Notes: a model not told the origin generated them from the letters alone. Shown: positions 39,817 to 49,912, counted from the first letter of the stretch. The stretch: DNA of 64,000 nt from Prevotella scopos JCM 17725 (GCF_018127785.1 NZ_CP072390.1:930001-994000); one strand, 5' to 3'. A program made the numbers and translations.

Positions 39817-41004
39817 ATGGATAAAAAAGAATACTTACGTTCATGGGCTGAAACCTACAAGAACGACCTAACAAACAACATTATGCCTTTCTGGTTGAGC
39901 CATGGTTGGGACAAGGAGAATGGCGGTATATACACCTGTTTGAATCGTGATGGTTCATTAATGGACACGACAAAGTCGGTATGGTTCCAAGGACGATGGG
40001 CTTTCATCTGTGCCTTTGCATACAACAATGTAGAAAAGAATCAGGAATGGCTTGAAGCAGCTAAGTCTGCCATCAACTTCATAGAGAAGCATTGCTTTGA
40101 TGAGAATGGACACATGTATTTTGAGGTAACAGCAGAGGGCAAGCCACTGCGTAAGCGTCGCTATGTTTTCTCAGAGACATTTGCAGCGATAGCTTTTGCC
40201 GAATACTCTTTGGCAACAGGTGACAAACACTATGCAGAAAGAGCGTTACAGGTGTTCCACGATGCACAGCGTTTTCTCTCTACTCCGGGCTTCCTTCCAT
40301 CTAAGTATGAGGCAGGTGTAGAGATGCAGAGCCATTCTATCATTATGATTCTCATCAACGTTGGCTCACGTTTACGTGCAGTGATTGACGATCCAACACT
40401 AACCCAGCAGATTGATGATTCTATCTCATTGCTCCGTCGCTACTTCATGCACCCAGAGTTTAAGGCATTGCTTGAAACAGTCGGTCCAAAGGGAGAATTC
40501 ATTGATACCAATGCAGCACGTACCATCAACCCTGGTCATTGCATTGAAACGGCTTGGTTTATTATGGAGGAAGCGAAGTTACGCAACTGGGATAAAGACT
40601 TACTCGACACCGCCCTCACTATCTTCGACTGGTCATGGGACTGGGGATGGGACAAGCAATATGGTGGTATCATCAACTTCCGAGACTGCCGCAACCTCCC
40701 ACCACAAGACTACTCGCAGGATATGAAGTTCTGGTGGCCACAGTGCGAGACAATCATTGCATCTCTCTATGCTTACCTTGGAACAGGCGACGAGGAGTAT
40801 CTTTATCGTCATCAGCGTATTAGCGAGTGGACATACGCCCACTTCCTAGACCAAGACTACCCTGAGTGGTACGGTTACCTCCATCGTGATGGAACCGTTG
40901 CACAACCTGCAAAGGGTAATCTCTTCAAAGGTCCTTTCCACATTCCACGTATGATGATTAAGGGATATATGCTCTGCCAGGAGATACTGAAGACAATGGA
41001 ATAA
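39817..41004 (+). CDS. AGE-family epimerase (N-acylglucosamine 2-epimerase type)
   Basis: A 395-residue (alpha/alpha)6-barrel enzyme. ATG 39817 (MDKKEYLRSW) is preferred over TTG 39796. Family residues include GGIYTCLNRDG near 35, SVWFQGRWAF near 55, RKRRYVFSETFAAIAFAEY near 115, NPGHCIETAWFIMEEA near 230 (catalytic His) and the FHIPRMMIKGYM end. It interconverts N-acetylglucosamine and N-acetylmannosamine, or acts on cellobiose or similar sugars; these cannot be told apart by eye. With a sialate O-acetylesterase in the same window a sialic acid route is attractive but no nan genes are adjacent. Confidence 0.85.
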   Translation: MDKKEYLRSWAETYKNDLTNNIMPFWLSHGWDKENGGIYTCLNRDGSLMDTTKSVWFQGRWAFICAFAYNNVEKNQEWLEAAKSAINFIEKHCFDENGHMYFEVTAEGKPLRKRRYVFSETFAAIAFAEYSLATGDKHYAERALQVFHDAQRFLSTPGFLPSKYEAGVEMQSHSIIMILINVGSRLRAVIDDPTLTQQIDDSISLLRRYFMHPEFKALLETVGPKGEFIDTNAARTINPGHCIETAWFIMEEAKLRNWDKDLLDTALTIFDWSWDWGWDKQYGGIINFRDCRNLPPQDYSQDMKFWWPQCETIIASLYAYLGTGDEEYLYRHQRISEWTYAHFLDQDYPEWYGYLHRDGTVAQPAKGNLFKGPFHIPRMMIKGYMLCQEILKTME

Positions 41005-41029
41005 TATAAGAAATTAAGACATAAAACAG

Positions 41030-41078
41030 AAACTCCCATAATCCTACCAACTTCGGTAGCGTTATGGGAGTTTTATTA
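41030..41078. terminator. Strong terminator after the epimerase gene
   Basis: A 12-bp stem AAACTCCCATAA (41030-41041) / TTATGGGAGTTT (41062-41073) with an inner CTACC / GGTAG hairpin, followed by TTTTATT. Confidence 0.9.
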
Positions 41079-41208
41079 TAAAGACTTGTGAGAGAACAAA
41101 GCTGGAAAACGAATCGTGTGAGCTGTTTGTCCCTGAATAGTAAGACATTACTACCATGTATCTGAATGTTTACTATCACTCGCTATTGTACTGATATCCT
41201 ACTGAAAT

Positions 41209-41296
41209 GGTGCGGAGGCTTAACACGAGTTGTGCGGAGGCTTAACACATTTGGTGCGGAGGCTTAACACCACGTGTGCGGAGGGATAAACTAACT
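41209..41296. repeat. Four 22-bp tandem units, array 2
   Basis: Units start at 41209, 41231, 41253 and 41275. The consensus GGTGCGGAGGCTTAACACn matches array 1 at 14986, with exactly the same period and copy number. The four positions after CAC vary between units. It lies between converging genes (epimerase and tyrosine phosphatase), as does array 1. Each unit has GGTG and CACC ends able to pair. Confidence 0.8.
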
Positions 41297-41365
41297 ATGA
41301 TACATAAATGACCAATTTAAAATAGACTCGCCTCAACTTTGCCAGTTACGATTCATAGGAAAGCA

Positions 41366-41851
41366 TTAGAGTGTATTGAGAATACCTTCGCATCCATCTT
41401 CTATTAAGTCGAGGGCTAAGTTAAAATCCTCTGCATCACCATAATATGGATCAGGAACACAAGTAGCTGAAGGATGTTTCGTAAAGAAATCAGTCATTCT
41501 CACAACTTTGTTTCTTGCTTCTTTATTAGGTGCTTGAGACGTAATATTACGATAATTGTCCTCGTCCATGACGACAATCTTATCGAATAACTCAAAATCT
41601 CGACGGGCATCAAACTGGCGAGCATGATGATTAACATTATACCCCCGCAGTCTGCCAAATTCACGCATGCGCTTATCAGGTAACTGTCCAACATGCCAAT
41701 TACCAATACCAGCCGAATCTATCATATATTTATCAGCACAACCGCATTTTTCAACAAGATGTTGCATTACGGCATGTGCAGCCGGAGAGCGACAAATATT
41801 ACCTAAGCAAATAAATAATATACTGATTTTATCGTTTGTTGTTGTATTCAT
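41366..41851 (-). CDS. Low-molecular-weight protein tyrosine phosphatase
   Basis: A 161-residue cytosolic phosphatase. The P-loop is CLGNICRSP starting at Cys15 (CX5R), and the general-acid loop is VPDPYYGDAEDF near residue 134 with the Asp. It removes phosphate from protein tyrosines, often a tyrosine kinase of polysaccharide export (Wzc type), or works as arsenate-reductase-like enzyme. Export genes are 11 kb away, so that link is only suggestive. Length is normal. Confidence 0.93.
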   Translation of the reverse strand: MNTTTNDKISILFICLGNICRSPAAHAVMQHLVEKCGCADKYMIDSAGIGNWHVGQLPDKRMREFGRLRGYNVNHHARQFDARRDFELFDKIVVMDEDNYRNITSQAPNKEARNKVVRMTDFFTKHPSATCVPDPYYGDAEDFNLALDLIEDGCEGILNTL

Positions 41852-41953
41852 ATTAATCTTGTATTTTTATGGCAGATAATTTTCTCCAAATGATTAATCT
41901 GAGATTTATTTGAATCTTTATTTATAAGATGTCACTTTTGGACATCGCATAAC

Positions 41954-42814
41954 TTATTTCACCTCATTCACTCCAAACAACTCCTTTATCTCAACTAGAT
42001 GTTCCAAAGCAACTTCCCTACCCTGGTCATAAGTAGCTTGCATCATTGCTGGGTCGTGTGAGAAATGTCCTATGGTTAGTTTTCTTTTAGGACGAAGCAC
42101 TAAGGTATTGGGCTTCTTTTCTTCTTCACGAACGTAGGCTAACTGCTCATTATACATGATATGGCGTTGCTCCAAAGCCCTTACAACACGTGGATGACGA
42201 TGTAACCACATACGCATTAACGGCATCAATGAGTTTGGCTCTTTAACAAAACCATCAGGCTGAGTAAGTACTACGAGATTATGGTCATACCCTTGTTCCT
42301 GAAAAAAACGAAGTGGGATAGAATCGGCTATTCCACCATCCAAAAGTTTCTTACCTTCTATCGTCACAATACGTGCGGCAATGGGCATAGAAGCAGAAGC
42401 ACGGATATATTCTAAGCAATTATCATCAACTTCCATCAAGCGTTTGTATTCAGCCTTTCCAGTACCTACATTCGTACATACTGCCCAAAATTCCATAGGA
42501 TTTTCTCGAAAGGTATCAACATCAAAGTAATCAATATGACGAGGCATATAATGGTAAGCATATTCTCCACCATAATAATCACCCGTTGTCAGGAGTGAGC
42601 GCAAGGAAGCATAACGCCAATCGTGTGCTAATTTCTGATTGTATCTCAGAACACGTCCGTACTGCTTCGACTTCATGTTGCATCCAAATGCAGCACCCGC
42701 TGAAACACCAACAACACCATCAGGCCATAGATTTTTTTCCATCAGAACATCCATCACACCAGCTGAAAACAAGCCGCGCATGGCTCCTCCTTCTAACACA
42801 AGTCCTTTCTTCAT
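41954..42814 (-). CDS. Patatin-like phospholipase
   Basis: A 286-residue patatin-family serine hydrolase. From ATG 42814 the N-terminus is MKKGLVLEGGAMRGLFSAG with the oxyanion glycine loop; the nucleophile motif is GVSAGAAFG with Ser near residue 39, and the catalytic Asp is in KLLDGGIADSIPL near 160. It resembles the YjjU type. It likely cleaves acyl chains from lipids at the inner membrane face. The longer start at 42901 would add a hydrophobic 29-residue piece not usual for the family. It lies 103 bases upstream of the phosphatase on the same strand. Confidence 0.88.
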   Translation of the reverse strand: MKKGLVLEGGAMRGLFSAGVMDVLMEKNLWPDGVVGVSAGAAFGCNMKSKQYGRVLRYNQKLAHDWRYASLRSLLTTGDYYGGEYAYHYMPRHIDYFDVDTFRENPMEFWAVCTNVGTGKAEYKRLMEVDDNCLEYIRASASMPIAARIVTIEGKKLLDGGIADSIPLRFFQEQGYDHNLVVLTQPDGFVKEPNSLMPLMRMWLHRHPRVVRALEQRHIMYNEQLAYVREEEKKPNTLVLRPKRKLTIGHFSHDPAMMQATYDQGREVALEHLVEIKELFGVNEVK

Positions 42815-42922
42815 TATAATCTTTGACTTTAAATACAATCCGTTAATAAAAAACTGATAACTAAAGATATAAACAATAGCCTCACAAAAAAATATAATCA
42901 TCCAAAAGATGAGGCTTCACTC

Positions 42923-43504
42923 TTATTTTCTTCGTGCCAATGCGTCAACAGCATCAAAGCTATAAACAAGCGTTCCACTAGTAAAGGTCGTTGTCTCAAT
43001 CTTAAGCGAGCGATTCTTACGAAGGCAATCAACAAAAGCCTCAGGACTTTGAATAAAGGCAGAATCAGTCTGCTTACTGATACCTGGTTTATAAGTAAAA
43101 CGTCCAACCTCTTTTCCATACGCATATACCCGAACGAAATTGCTTGAGTCATAACTATTTCCAGCAAACTGTTCACCATCACCAAGAATCATACACGCTT
43201 CCACTCCAACACGTCCAAGATAACGTACACGGAGTGTCATACGATTTGACATCGTAATCTGGGATTTCTTATTGGGTGCACTCTGCATCTTCGCTACTGC
43301 AGAATCGTTGAGGTAAATCCATGATGAAACAAATGTCCCATCACCTGATGAGGCACTATCAAGGTTGACAGCTAACATGGTGTCAACCTGTGTCGTATCA
43401 TAATGTCCTACCCCACGTAAAGAATGACCAGAGCAAGACGCAATCGCTACTGCCGCAAAAGTAACAAAAACTATGGGCAGTAACTTCATAGGATATTGTT
43501 TCAT
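42923..43504 (-). CDS. Lipoprotein of unknown function
   Basis: A 193-residue lipoprotein from ATG 43504, with a type II signal (MKQYPMKLLPIVFVTFAA, then AIASC) whose Cys would be lipidated. The mature part is rich in beta-strand-like segments (MTLRVRYLGRVGVEACMILGD, FVRVYAYGKEVGRFTY). It resembles uncharacterised Bacteroidales lipoproteins of the DUF4738 kind, but I am not sure. It follows carB by 75 bases with a terminator hairpin between, so it is probably transcribed separately. A start at 43552 was rejected because it would run through that hairpin. Confidence 0.75.
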   Translation of the reverse strand: MKQYPMKLLPIVFVTFAAVAIASCSGHSLRGVGHYDTTQVDTMLAVNLDSASSGDGTFVSSWIYLNDSAVAKMQSAPNKKSQITMSNRMTLRVRYLGRVGVEACMILGDGEQFAGNSYDSSNFVRVYAYGKEVGRFTYKPGISKQTDSAFIQSPEAFVDCLRKNRSLKIETTTFTSGTLVYSFDAVDALARRK

Positions 43505-43522
43505 TTTTAAGAAGAAAAAGAT

Positions 43523-43577
43523 AAGGACCAGAAAATCAGAGAAATTATTCAAACTCTCTTAACTTCTGGCCCCTTAA
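43523..43577 (-). terminator. Terminator after carB
   Basis: On the minus strand GGCCAGAA pairs with TTCTGGTCC around a loop of about 30 bases, followed by TTATCTTTTTC. Confidence 0.65.
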
Positions 43578-43578
43578 A

Positions 43579-46500
43579 CTATTTATATTCTCCCCATGCT
43601 TTAATATCAATGTCATCCAAAGTGACATTGCAGAAGGCAGAGATAAAGGCACTTGCTAATCGACTGTTCGTGACCAAAGGTACATTGAGGTCAATCGCTG
43701 CACGACGAATCTTGTAACCATTAGTCAACTCACGCGGTGTAAGGTCCTTTGGCATATTTACAACCATGTCTATCTTCTTCTCATGTAATAGGTCAAGCGC
43801 TTGTGGATGCTTTCCCTCATCTGAAGGCATATAGACACAAGTATTCTCAATTCCGTTCTCAGCAAGATACTTAGATGTACCAACTGTCGCATAAAGTTCG
43901 TAGCCATGCTGCTTCAACATCTTTGCTGCATCAAGCATGTCAGCCTTCTGTTTTGCACCACCTGTTGATAACAGAATGGTCTTCTTTGGGATGCGGAGAC
44001 CAACTGAGAGCATAGACTTTAGCAATGCCGTTGAAGTGTCATCACCCAAGCAACCAACCTCACCAGTAGAACTCATATCAACACCCAACACTGGGTCAGC
44101 CTTCTGCAAACGATTGAATGAGAACTGAGAAGCTTTTATACCAACATAATCAAGGTCGAAGAGGTTCTTGCTAGGCTTCTCCACTGGTACGCCAAGCATA
44201 ATCTTCGTAGCTAAATCTATGAAATTTATCTTCAAGACCTTACTTACAAATGGGAACGAACGACTTGCACGGAGATTACACTCGATAACGAGGATGTCAT
44301 TATCACGTGCCATAAACTGAATATTGAATGGTCCGTTGATATGTAGTTTCTTTGCTATCTGACGGCTAATGCGCTTAATACGACGCATCGTCTCAACATA
44401 AAGCTTCTGTGGTGGGAACTGAATTGTAGCATCACCAGAGTGAACACCAGCAAACTCAATGTGCTCAGAGATAGCGTATGCTACAATCTCACCATCCTGT
44501 GCTACAGCATCCATTTCAATCTCCTTAGCGTGCTCAATGAACTTACTTACCACAACTGGATGGTCCTCGCTGACGTTTGCAGCCAACTGAAGGAAGCGAG
44601 TAAGCTCGTCTTTGTTTGAACAGACGTTCATAGCAGCACCAGAAAGTACATAAGATGGACGTACTAAGACAGGGAAGCCTACACGGTCAACGAACTTATC
44701 AATATCATCCATGCTTGTCAATGCGCTCCATTCCGGCTGGTTGATACCATTCTCTGTGAGCATTGATGAGAACTTTGCACGGTCCTCTGCATTATCAATA
44801 TCCTTTGCAGCTGTTCCAAGAATTGGCACATTCTCCTCATCAAGATACATCGCAAGGTTGTTAGGAATCTGACCACCAGTTGACACAATCACTCCATGTG
44901 GATTCTCTGCATCAATGATATCCATTACACGTTCGAAGGTCAACTCATCAAAATAGAGACGATCACACATATCGTAATCTGTTGAAACAGTCTCTGGGTT
45001 GTAGTTGATCATGATAGAACGATAACCCTGACGGCGAATAGTATTCAATGCCTGAACACCACACCAGTCGAACTCTACAGAGCTACCAATACGATAAGCA
45101 CCTGAACCAAGTACAATAACCGAGTTGCGGTCATTAGGGAACGTAACATCTGAAGCTACACCAGCGTATGTAACATAGAGGTAATTGGTCTGTGCAGGAT
45201 ACTCGGCAGCCAATGTATCAATCTGCTTAACAACAGGAAGAATACCAAAACTCTTACGCAGACGACGAACGATTCTCATCGCTTCGTGCATCTTCTTGCA
45301 CTCTTCCTCCAAACCAACAGCACGTGCGATTTGGAAGTCTGTAAAACCATAAACCTTAGCAGTATGTAAGAGGTCCTTATCAAGTGTATTGATATTCTTG
45401 CGTTTCAACTCCTCATCAATATCAATGATATGCTTTAGCTTATAGAGGAACCAACGGTCAATCTTGGTCAGTTCATGAATCTGATCAACCGTATATCCCT
45501 TGTGCATTGCCTTAGAGATAAGGAAGACACGCTTATCAGTTGGTTCGCGAAGAGCAGCATCAAGGTCATCAATCTGTAACTCTTTGTTCTCCACAAAGCC
45601 GTGCATACCCTGTCCTATCATGCGAAGTCCCTTCTGAATAGCTTCCTCGAAGTTACGACCAATAGCCATCACTTCACCGACTGACTTCATACTTGAACCT
45701 AACTCTCTATCAACACCACGGAACTTACTGAGGTCCCAACGTGGAATCTTGCAAACTACATAGTCAAGTGCTGGCTCAAAGAAGGCAGAGGTAGTCTTCG
45801 TCACAGAGTTCTTCAAGTCAAAGAGTCCATAACCCATACCCAACTTAGCTGCCACGAAAGCAAGAGGATAACCTGTAGCCTTACTAGCGAGTGCAGAAGA
45901 ACGTGACAAACGAGCATTCACCTCAATCACACGATAGTCTTCACTCTCTGGGTCAAAAGCATACTGAACATTACATTCACCAACAATACCAATGTGGCGT
46001 ACAATCTTGATAGACAACGCACGAAGCTTATGGTACTCGCTGTTTGAGAGTGTTTGAGATGGTGCAATAACGATAGACTCACCAGTATGAATACCCAATG
46101 GGTCGAAATTCTCCATGTTACAAACGGTAATACAATTGTCATATCGGTCACGTACTACCTCGTACTCAATCTCCTTCCAACCCTTCAAACTTTTCTCAAC
46201 CAATACTTGAGGTGAGAATGAGAAAGCCTTCTCGCAGAGTGTATTCAACTCTTCTTCATTATCAGCGAAACCACTTCCAAGGCCTCCCAATGCGTAAGCT
46301 GCACGAACGATAACAGGGTAACCAAGACTCTTAGCAGCCTGGCGTGCCTGCTGAATATCCTCACAAGCTTCACTCTTGATAGTCTTTACGTCAATCTCAT
46401 CTAACCGTTCTACGAAGAGTTCACGATCTTCAGTATCCATAATCGCTTTTACAGGAGTACCTAAAACCTTTACATTATACTTCTGTAAAACGCCTGTCTT

Positions 46501-46806
46501 ATCCAATTCAACGCCACAGTTCAACGCCGTCTGTCCCCCGAACGATAGTAAGATACCATCTGGACGTTCTTTCTCTATGACACGCTCAACGAAATAAGGC
46601 TGTACAGGAAGGAAATAAATCTGATCTGCAACACCCTCAGAAGTCTGTACCGTAGCAATGTTTGGGTTAATCAAAACCGTAGAAACACCTTCTTCGCGTA
46701 ATGCCTTCAACGCCTGTGAACCAGAGTAATCAAACTCGCCTGCCTCACCTATCTTTAATGCGCCTGAACCAAGTATCAGGACTTTCTTTACTGACTCGTC
46801 TTTCAT
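43579..46806 (-). CDS. carB: Carbamoyl-phosphate synthase large subunit
   Basis: A 1075-residue enzyme making carbamoyl phosphate from ammonia, bicarbonate and two ATP, for pyrimidine and arginine synthesis. It has two homologous ATP-grasp halves: VLILGSGALKIGEAGEFDYSG at residue 9 and VIVLGSGAYRIGSSVEFDW near 560 mark the starts of the halves, with EIEYEVVRD and EIEMDAVAQDG in the ATP-grasp domains, and a C-terminal allosteric MGS-like domain from about 940 (KKTILLSTGGAKQK). Its start codon overlaps the carA stop by one base (TAATG), so the subunits are translationally coupled. Confidence 0.98.
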   Translation of the reverse strand: MKDESVKKVLILGSGALKIGEAGEFDYSGSQALKALREEGVSTVLINPNIATVQTSEGVADQIYFLPVQPYFVERVIEKERPDGILLSFGGQTALNCGVELDKTGVLQKYNVKVLGTPVKAIMDTEDRELFVERLDEIDVKTIKSEACEDIQQARQAAKSLGYPVIVRAAYALGGLGSGFADNEEELNTLCEKAFSFSPQVLVEKSLKGWKEIEYEVVRDRYDNCITVCNMENFDPLGIHTGESIVIAPSQTLSNSEYHKLRALSIKIVRHIGIVGECNVQYAFDPESEDYRVIEVNARLSRSSALASKATGYPLAFVAAKLGMGYGLFDLKNSVTKTTSAFFEPALDYVVCKIPRWDLSKFRGVDRELGSSMKSVGEVMAIGRNFEEAIQKGLRMIGQGMHGFVENKELQIDDLDAALREPTDKRVFLISKAMHKGYTVDQIHELTKIDRWFLYKLKHIIDIDEELKRKNINTLDKDLLHTAKVYGFTDFQIARAVGLEEECKKMHEAMRIVRRLRKSFGILPVVKQIDTLAAEYPAQTNYLYVTYAGVASDVTFPNDRNSVIVLGSGAYRIGSSVEFDWCGVQALNTIRRQGYRSIMINYNPETVSTDYDMCDRLYFDELTFERVMDIIDAENPHGVIVSTGGQIPNNLAMYLDEENVPILGTAAKDIDNAEDRAKFSSMLTENGINQPEWSALTSMDDIDKFVDRVGFPVLVRPSYVLSGAAMNVCSNKDELTRFLQLAANVSEDHPVVVSKFIEHAKEIEMDAVAQDGEIVAYAISEHIEFAGVHSGDATIQFPPQKLYVETMRRIKRISRQIAKKLHINGPFNIQFMARDNDILVIECNLRASRSFPFVSKVLKINFIDLATKIMLGVPVEKPSKNLFDLDYVGIKASQFSFNRLQKADPVLGVDMSSTGEVGCLGDDTSTALLKSMLSVGLRIPKKTILLSTGGAKQKADMLDAAKMLKQHGYELYATVGTSKYLAENGIENTCVYMPSDEGKHPQALDLLHEKKIDMVVNMPKDLTPRELTNGYKIRRAAIDLNVPLVTNSRLASAFISAFCNVTLDDIDIKAWGEYK

Positions 46807-47882
46807 TATTTCAGTGTTTCTACAAATTTATCAAACATAAAGTAAGTATCAACCGGACCAGAGCAAGCCTCTGGATGGAACTGAGAGGTAAACCAAGGAT
46901 TCTCCTTGTGACAGATACCTTCATTACTTCCGTCATTCATATTGACAAAGAGTTCTTTCCAATCCTTGTCTAGTGTCGATGCATCAACCGCATAACCATG
47001 GTTCTGTGAGGTAATGTAACACTTGTCAGTCCCCACCATACGAACAGGCTGGTTATGTCCACGATGACCGTATTTCAACTTATAAATCTTTGCACCAGCA
47101 GCCTTTGAAAGCAACTGATTACCCATACAGATTCCACAGATAGGCTTCTTGCTCATGTTCATCTGCTTACGGATAACCTCAACAGCATCATTGCACATAT
47201 CAGGATCACCAGGACCATTACCGAGGAAGAGACCATCATACTCCATACCAGTATAATCATAGTTCCAAGGTACACGGATAACCTCAACACCTCTGTTGAT
47301 AAGTGAACGGATAATGTTTGCTTTTACACCACAGTCAACAAGCACAACCTTCTTACCAGCACCCTCATTATAGCGAAGAATCTCCTTTGTAGAAACACGA
47401 TCGACAAAGTTAACTCCTTCATAATCAGCTTCTGGGATATTATCTGGTTCATCATCAAAGAGAATCTTACCCATCATCACTCCGTGTTCACGTAGCACCT
47501 TAGTAAGTTCACGTGTATCGATACCAGTAATACCTGGTACGTGTTCTCTCTTCAGCCAGTCTGCCAGACTTTCTACTGCATTCCAGTGCGAATACTTCTC
47601 TGTATAATCAGACACTATCAAGGCTGAAACATAGATTTTATCACTCTCCATGAAGGTTGGAATACCACTTTCCTCTATGGAAAAAGGTGGCACACCATAG
47701 TTACCTACCAGCGGGAAGGTCATTGTTAGTAGCTGACCTGCGTATGAAGGGTCAGTCAAGCTCTCTGGATAACCCATCATAGCTGTGTTGAAGACCACTT
47801 CACCAGCTACTGCTGCATCGTATCCAAACGACTTTCCATGGAATTTTGTTCCGTCACTTAGGACTAAAGTTACGTTCCTCAT
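46806..47882 (-). CDS. carA: Carbamoyl-phosphate synthase small subunit
   Basis: A 358-residue glutaminase subunit. The N-terminal domain has LSDGTKFHGKSFG and GEVVFNTAMMGYPESLTDPSY; the class I amidotransferase domain has the nucleophile in ICGICMGNQLL near residue 245 and the His/Glu pair in SQFHPEACSGP near 333. It passes ammonia from glutamine to CarB. It is followed immediately by carB and preceded by purF on the same strand. Confidence 0.98.
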   Translation of the reverse strand: MRNVTLVLSDGTKFHGKSFGYDAAVAGEVVFNTAMMGYPESLTDPSYAGQLLTMTFPLVGNYGVPPFSIEESGIPTFMESDKIYVSALIVSDYTEKYSHWNAVESLADWLKREHVPGITGIDTRELTKVLREHGVMMGKILFDDEPDNIPEADYEGVNFVDRVSTKEILRYNEGAGKKVVLVDCGVKANIIRSLINRGVEVIRVPWNYDYTGMEYDGLFLGNGPGDPDMCNDAVEVIRKQMNMSKKPICGICMGNQLLSKAAGAKIYKLKYGHRGHNQPVRMVGTDKCYITSQNHGYAVDASTLDKDWKELFVNMNDGSNEGICHKENPWFTSQFHPEACSGPVDTYFMFDKFVETLK

Positions 47883-47899
47883 TGCTTATAGTATTGTTG

Positions 47900-47990
47900 G
47901 ATTGAAATTTCTTTTCATGAAAAGAAATATTTTTTATCGTGAAAAGAAAGATTTCTTTTCATGAAAATAATTCTTTTTTATCATGATAAT
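47900..47990 (-). promoter_or_regulatory. Cluster of TTTCTTTTCATGAAAAG palindromes before carA
   Basis: A perfect 22-bp palindrome with centre TTTTCATGAAAA lies at 47907-47928. A second inverted repeat (GTGAAAAGAAA, two bases, TTTCTTTTCAT) follows at about 47939-47964, and a TATCATGATA palindrome at about 47979. The cluster fills the 128-base gap between purF and carA. It may be operator sites, competing RNA hairpins or a terminator for purF. Confidence 0.5.
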
Positions 47991-48010
47991 AATATACAGA
48001 CAAGCGATTA

Positions 48011-49912
48011 TTACGCTTTTACTGTGTTCAAATGTTCACGCTCATAGTAGCTCACGAAAGCCTCATTGACCAGTCGCATACCACCTGGAGTTGGATAGTT
48101 TCCTGTAAAATACCAATCACCTGGATGATTAGGAATTGCATTGTGCAATCCTTCAACACTTTGGAATACAAGTTCAACAGGTGTTGTCATACCTTCAGGG
48201 CGCAGCATCTCAACAATCTTTCGATTAATGTCCTCCACTGTGAAAGGCTTATAAACTGCACGAACAGCATTGAAGATTGGCTCTCCCTTAGGCTTTGCCA
48301 ATTCTTTCTTACAATTCTCGTAAACCTCACGAAGCAAGTCTTCCAGACCGCGTTCGCGTATCAATTCGATTACTGCACGGAAGACACAGAACTCTTCTGG
48401 ATGTGGCATATCAATACCATAGTAATCTGGGAATCGAATCTGTGGCGCACTGGAAACAACTACTATCTTCTTAGGATGCAAGCGGTCGAGAATACGAAGA
48501 ATACTTTCTTTCAATGTTGTACCACGTACGATAGAGTCATCAATAATAACGAGGTTATCCTCATAAGGTTTAATACACTCGTATGTAACGTCATAAACAT
48601 GAGAAGCAAGGTCGTTACGCGAATTACCTTCAGTAATAAAAGTGCGCAACTTAATATCTTTCCACGCTACTTTCTCAGAGCGTACATCCTGATGAATAAT
48701 GCGATAAACCTCCTCTGAAGAAGCATTAGCACCTAAAGCAGCAATTTGCTCAACCTTCTTCTTGTCAATTTGCTCCTTAAAGCCATGTACAAGACCATAG
48801 AATGCAACCTCAGCTGTGTTTGGAATATATGAGAGTACAGTATGCTCTGTGTCATAGTCAACTGCTTTCAAAACGTGTTCTGTTAGCTGACGTCCAAGTG
48901 TTTCACGCTCTTTGTATATGTCACGATCAGAACCTCGTGAGAAATAGATTCGCTCAAAGGAGCATGCCGAATTACTCTTAGGTTCAAGTATCTGTTGCAA
49001 TGAACATTCACCGCGTTTATTGACAATCAATGCTTGCCCAGGCTTTAACTCTTGAATATCATCACACTCAAGGTCGAATGTTGTCTGCAGAACAGGGCGT
49101 TCGCTTGCTAAGACTACAATCTCATCATTCTTATAATAGAAAGCTGGACGAATTGACCATGGATCACGGATAGAGAACATCTCACCCGAACCAGTCAATC
49201 CACAGATAACGTAGCCACCATCAAAGTGCTGCATCGTTGTCTTGAGAACATTGCTCATCTGCACATTCTCTTCAATATAGTGGGTGATATCACGGTTCGT
49301 TAGTCCTAACTTCTGAGCATCAACGAAATTACGTTCCACCTCACGATCAAGTCTGTGTCCCATCAACTCCAGCAAAATATTAGTATCGCTGTATATACGT
49401 GGACATTGTCCCTGCTCTGTGAGAATCTCAAAAACATCTCCAATATTGGTCATATTGAAGTTCCCACACATACAGAGGTTCTTTGCCTTCCAGTTATTAC
49501 GACGTAGGAACGGATGGACAAAAGAAAGGCCACTCTTACCGGTAGTTGAGTACCGAAGGTGGCCCATATATAGGTCTCCCGCAAACGGAAGATATTTTTT
49601 AGCAAAAGAAACATCAGACAACTGCTCCGAAGGGAGGTCATTATAATGCTTATGAACATTGGCAAAAATCTCAGCTACAGCATTCTTACCCTCTGCACGC
49701 TCACGGAACATATATTCATTACCTGGTTCAGAATCTAGCTTCACAGAAGCCATACCTGCTCCCTCCTGACCACGGTTATGCTGTTTCTCCATCATCAGAT
49801 AGAGTTTATTCAGTGCATACATCCAGGTGCCATACTTCTCCTGATAATACTCAAGCGGCTTCAGCAATCGGATCATTGCAACACCGCAGTCTTCATGAAT
49901 GTTCTTTTCCAT
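48011..49912 (-). CDS. purF: Amidophosphoribosyltransferase, long Bacteroidota form
   Basis: A 633-residue PurF-type enzyme (first step of purine synthesis: PRPP plus glutamine to phosphoribosylamine). The N-terminal nucleophile hydrolase domain has Cys9 in HEDCGVAMIRL, so a short propeptide of eight residues would be removed, then QHNRGQEGAGMAS and MGHLRYSTTG. The phosphoribosyltransferase domain has the PRPP loop VIIDDSIVRGTT near residue 475. It is about 130 residues longer than the E. coli enzyme, mostly by insertions and a C-terminal extension. A tandem of purF, carA, carB on one strand links purine and pyrimidine entry steps. Confidence 0.92.
   Translation of the reverse strand: MEKNIHEDCGVAMIRLLKPLEYYQEKYGTWMYALNKLYLMMEKQHNRGQEGAGMASVKLDSEPGNEYMFRERAEGKNAVAEIFANVHKHYNDLPSEQLSDVSFAKKYLPFAGDLYMGHLRYSTTGKSGLSFVHPFLRRNNWKAKNLCMCGNFNMTNIGDVFEILTEQGQCPRIYSDTNILLELMGHRLDREVERNFVDAQKLGLTNRDITHYIEENVQMSNVLKTTMQHFDGGYVICGLTGSGEMFSIRDPWSIRPAFYYKNDEIVVLASERPVLQTTFDLECDDIQELKPGQALIVNKRGECSLQQILEPKSNSACSFERIYFSRGSDRDIYKERETLGRQLTEHVLKAVDYDTEHTVLSYIPNTAEVAFYGLVHGFKEQIDKKKVEQIAALGANASSEEVYRIIHQDVRSEKVAWKDIKLRTFITEGNSRNDLASHVYDVTYECIKPYEDNLVIIDDSIVRGTTLKESILRILDRLHPKKIVVVSSAPQIRFPDYYGIDMPHPEEFCVFRAVIELIRERGLEDLLREVYENCKKELAKPKGEPIFNAVRAVYKPFTVEDINRKIVEMLRPEGMTTPVELVFQSVEGLHNAIPNHPGDWYFTGNYPTPGGMRLVNEAFVSYYEREHLNTVKA

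Noticed and set aside
42898..43185. 95-residue minus-strand frame inside the lipoprotein gene
   Set aside because: Out-of-frame shadow of the lipoprotein, with no start signal of its own.
48032..48718. 228-residue plus-strand frame
   Set aside because: Antisense to purF, which is fully supported by catalytic motifs.
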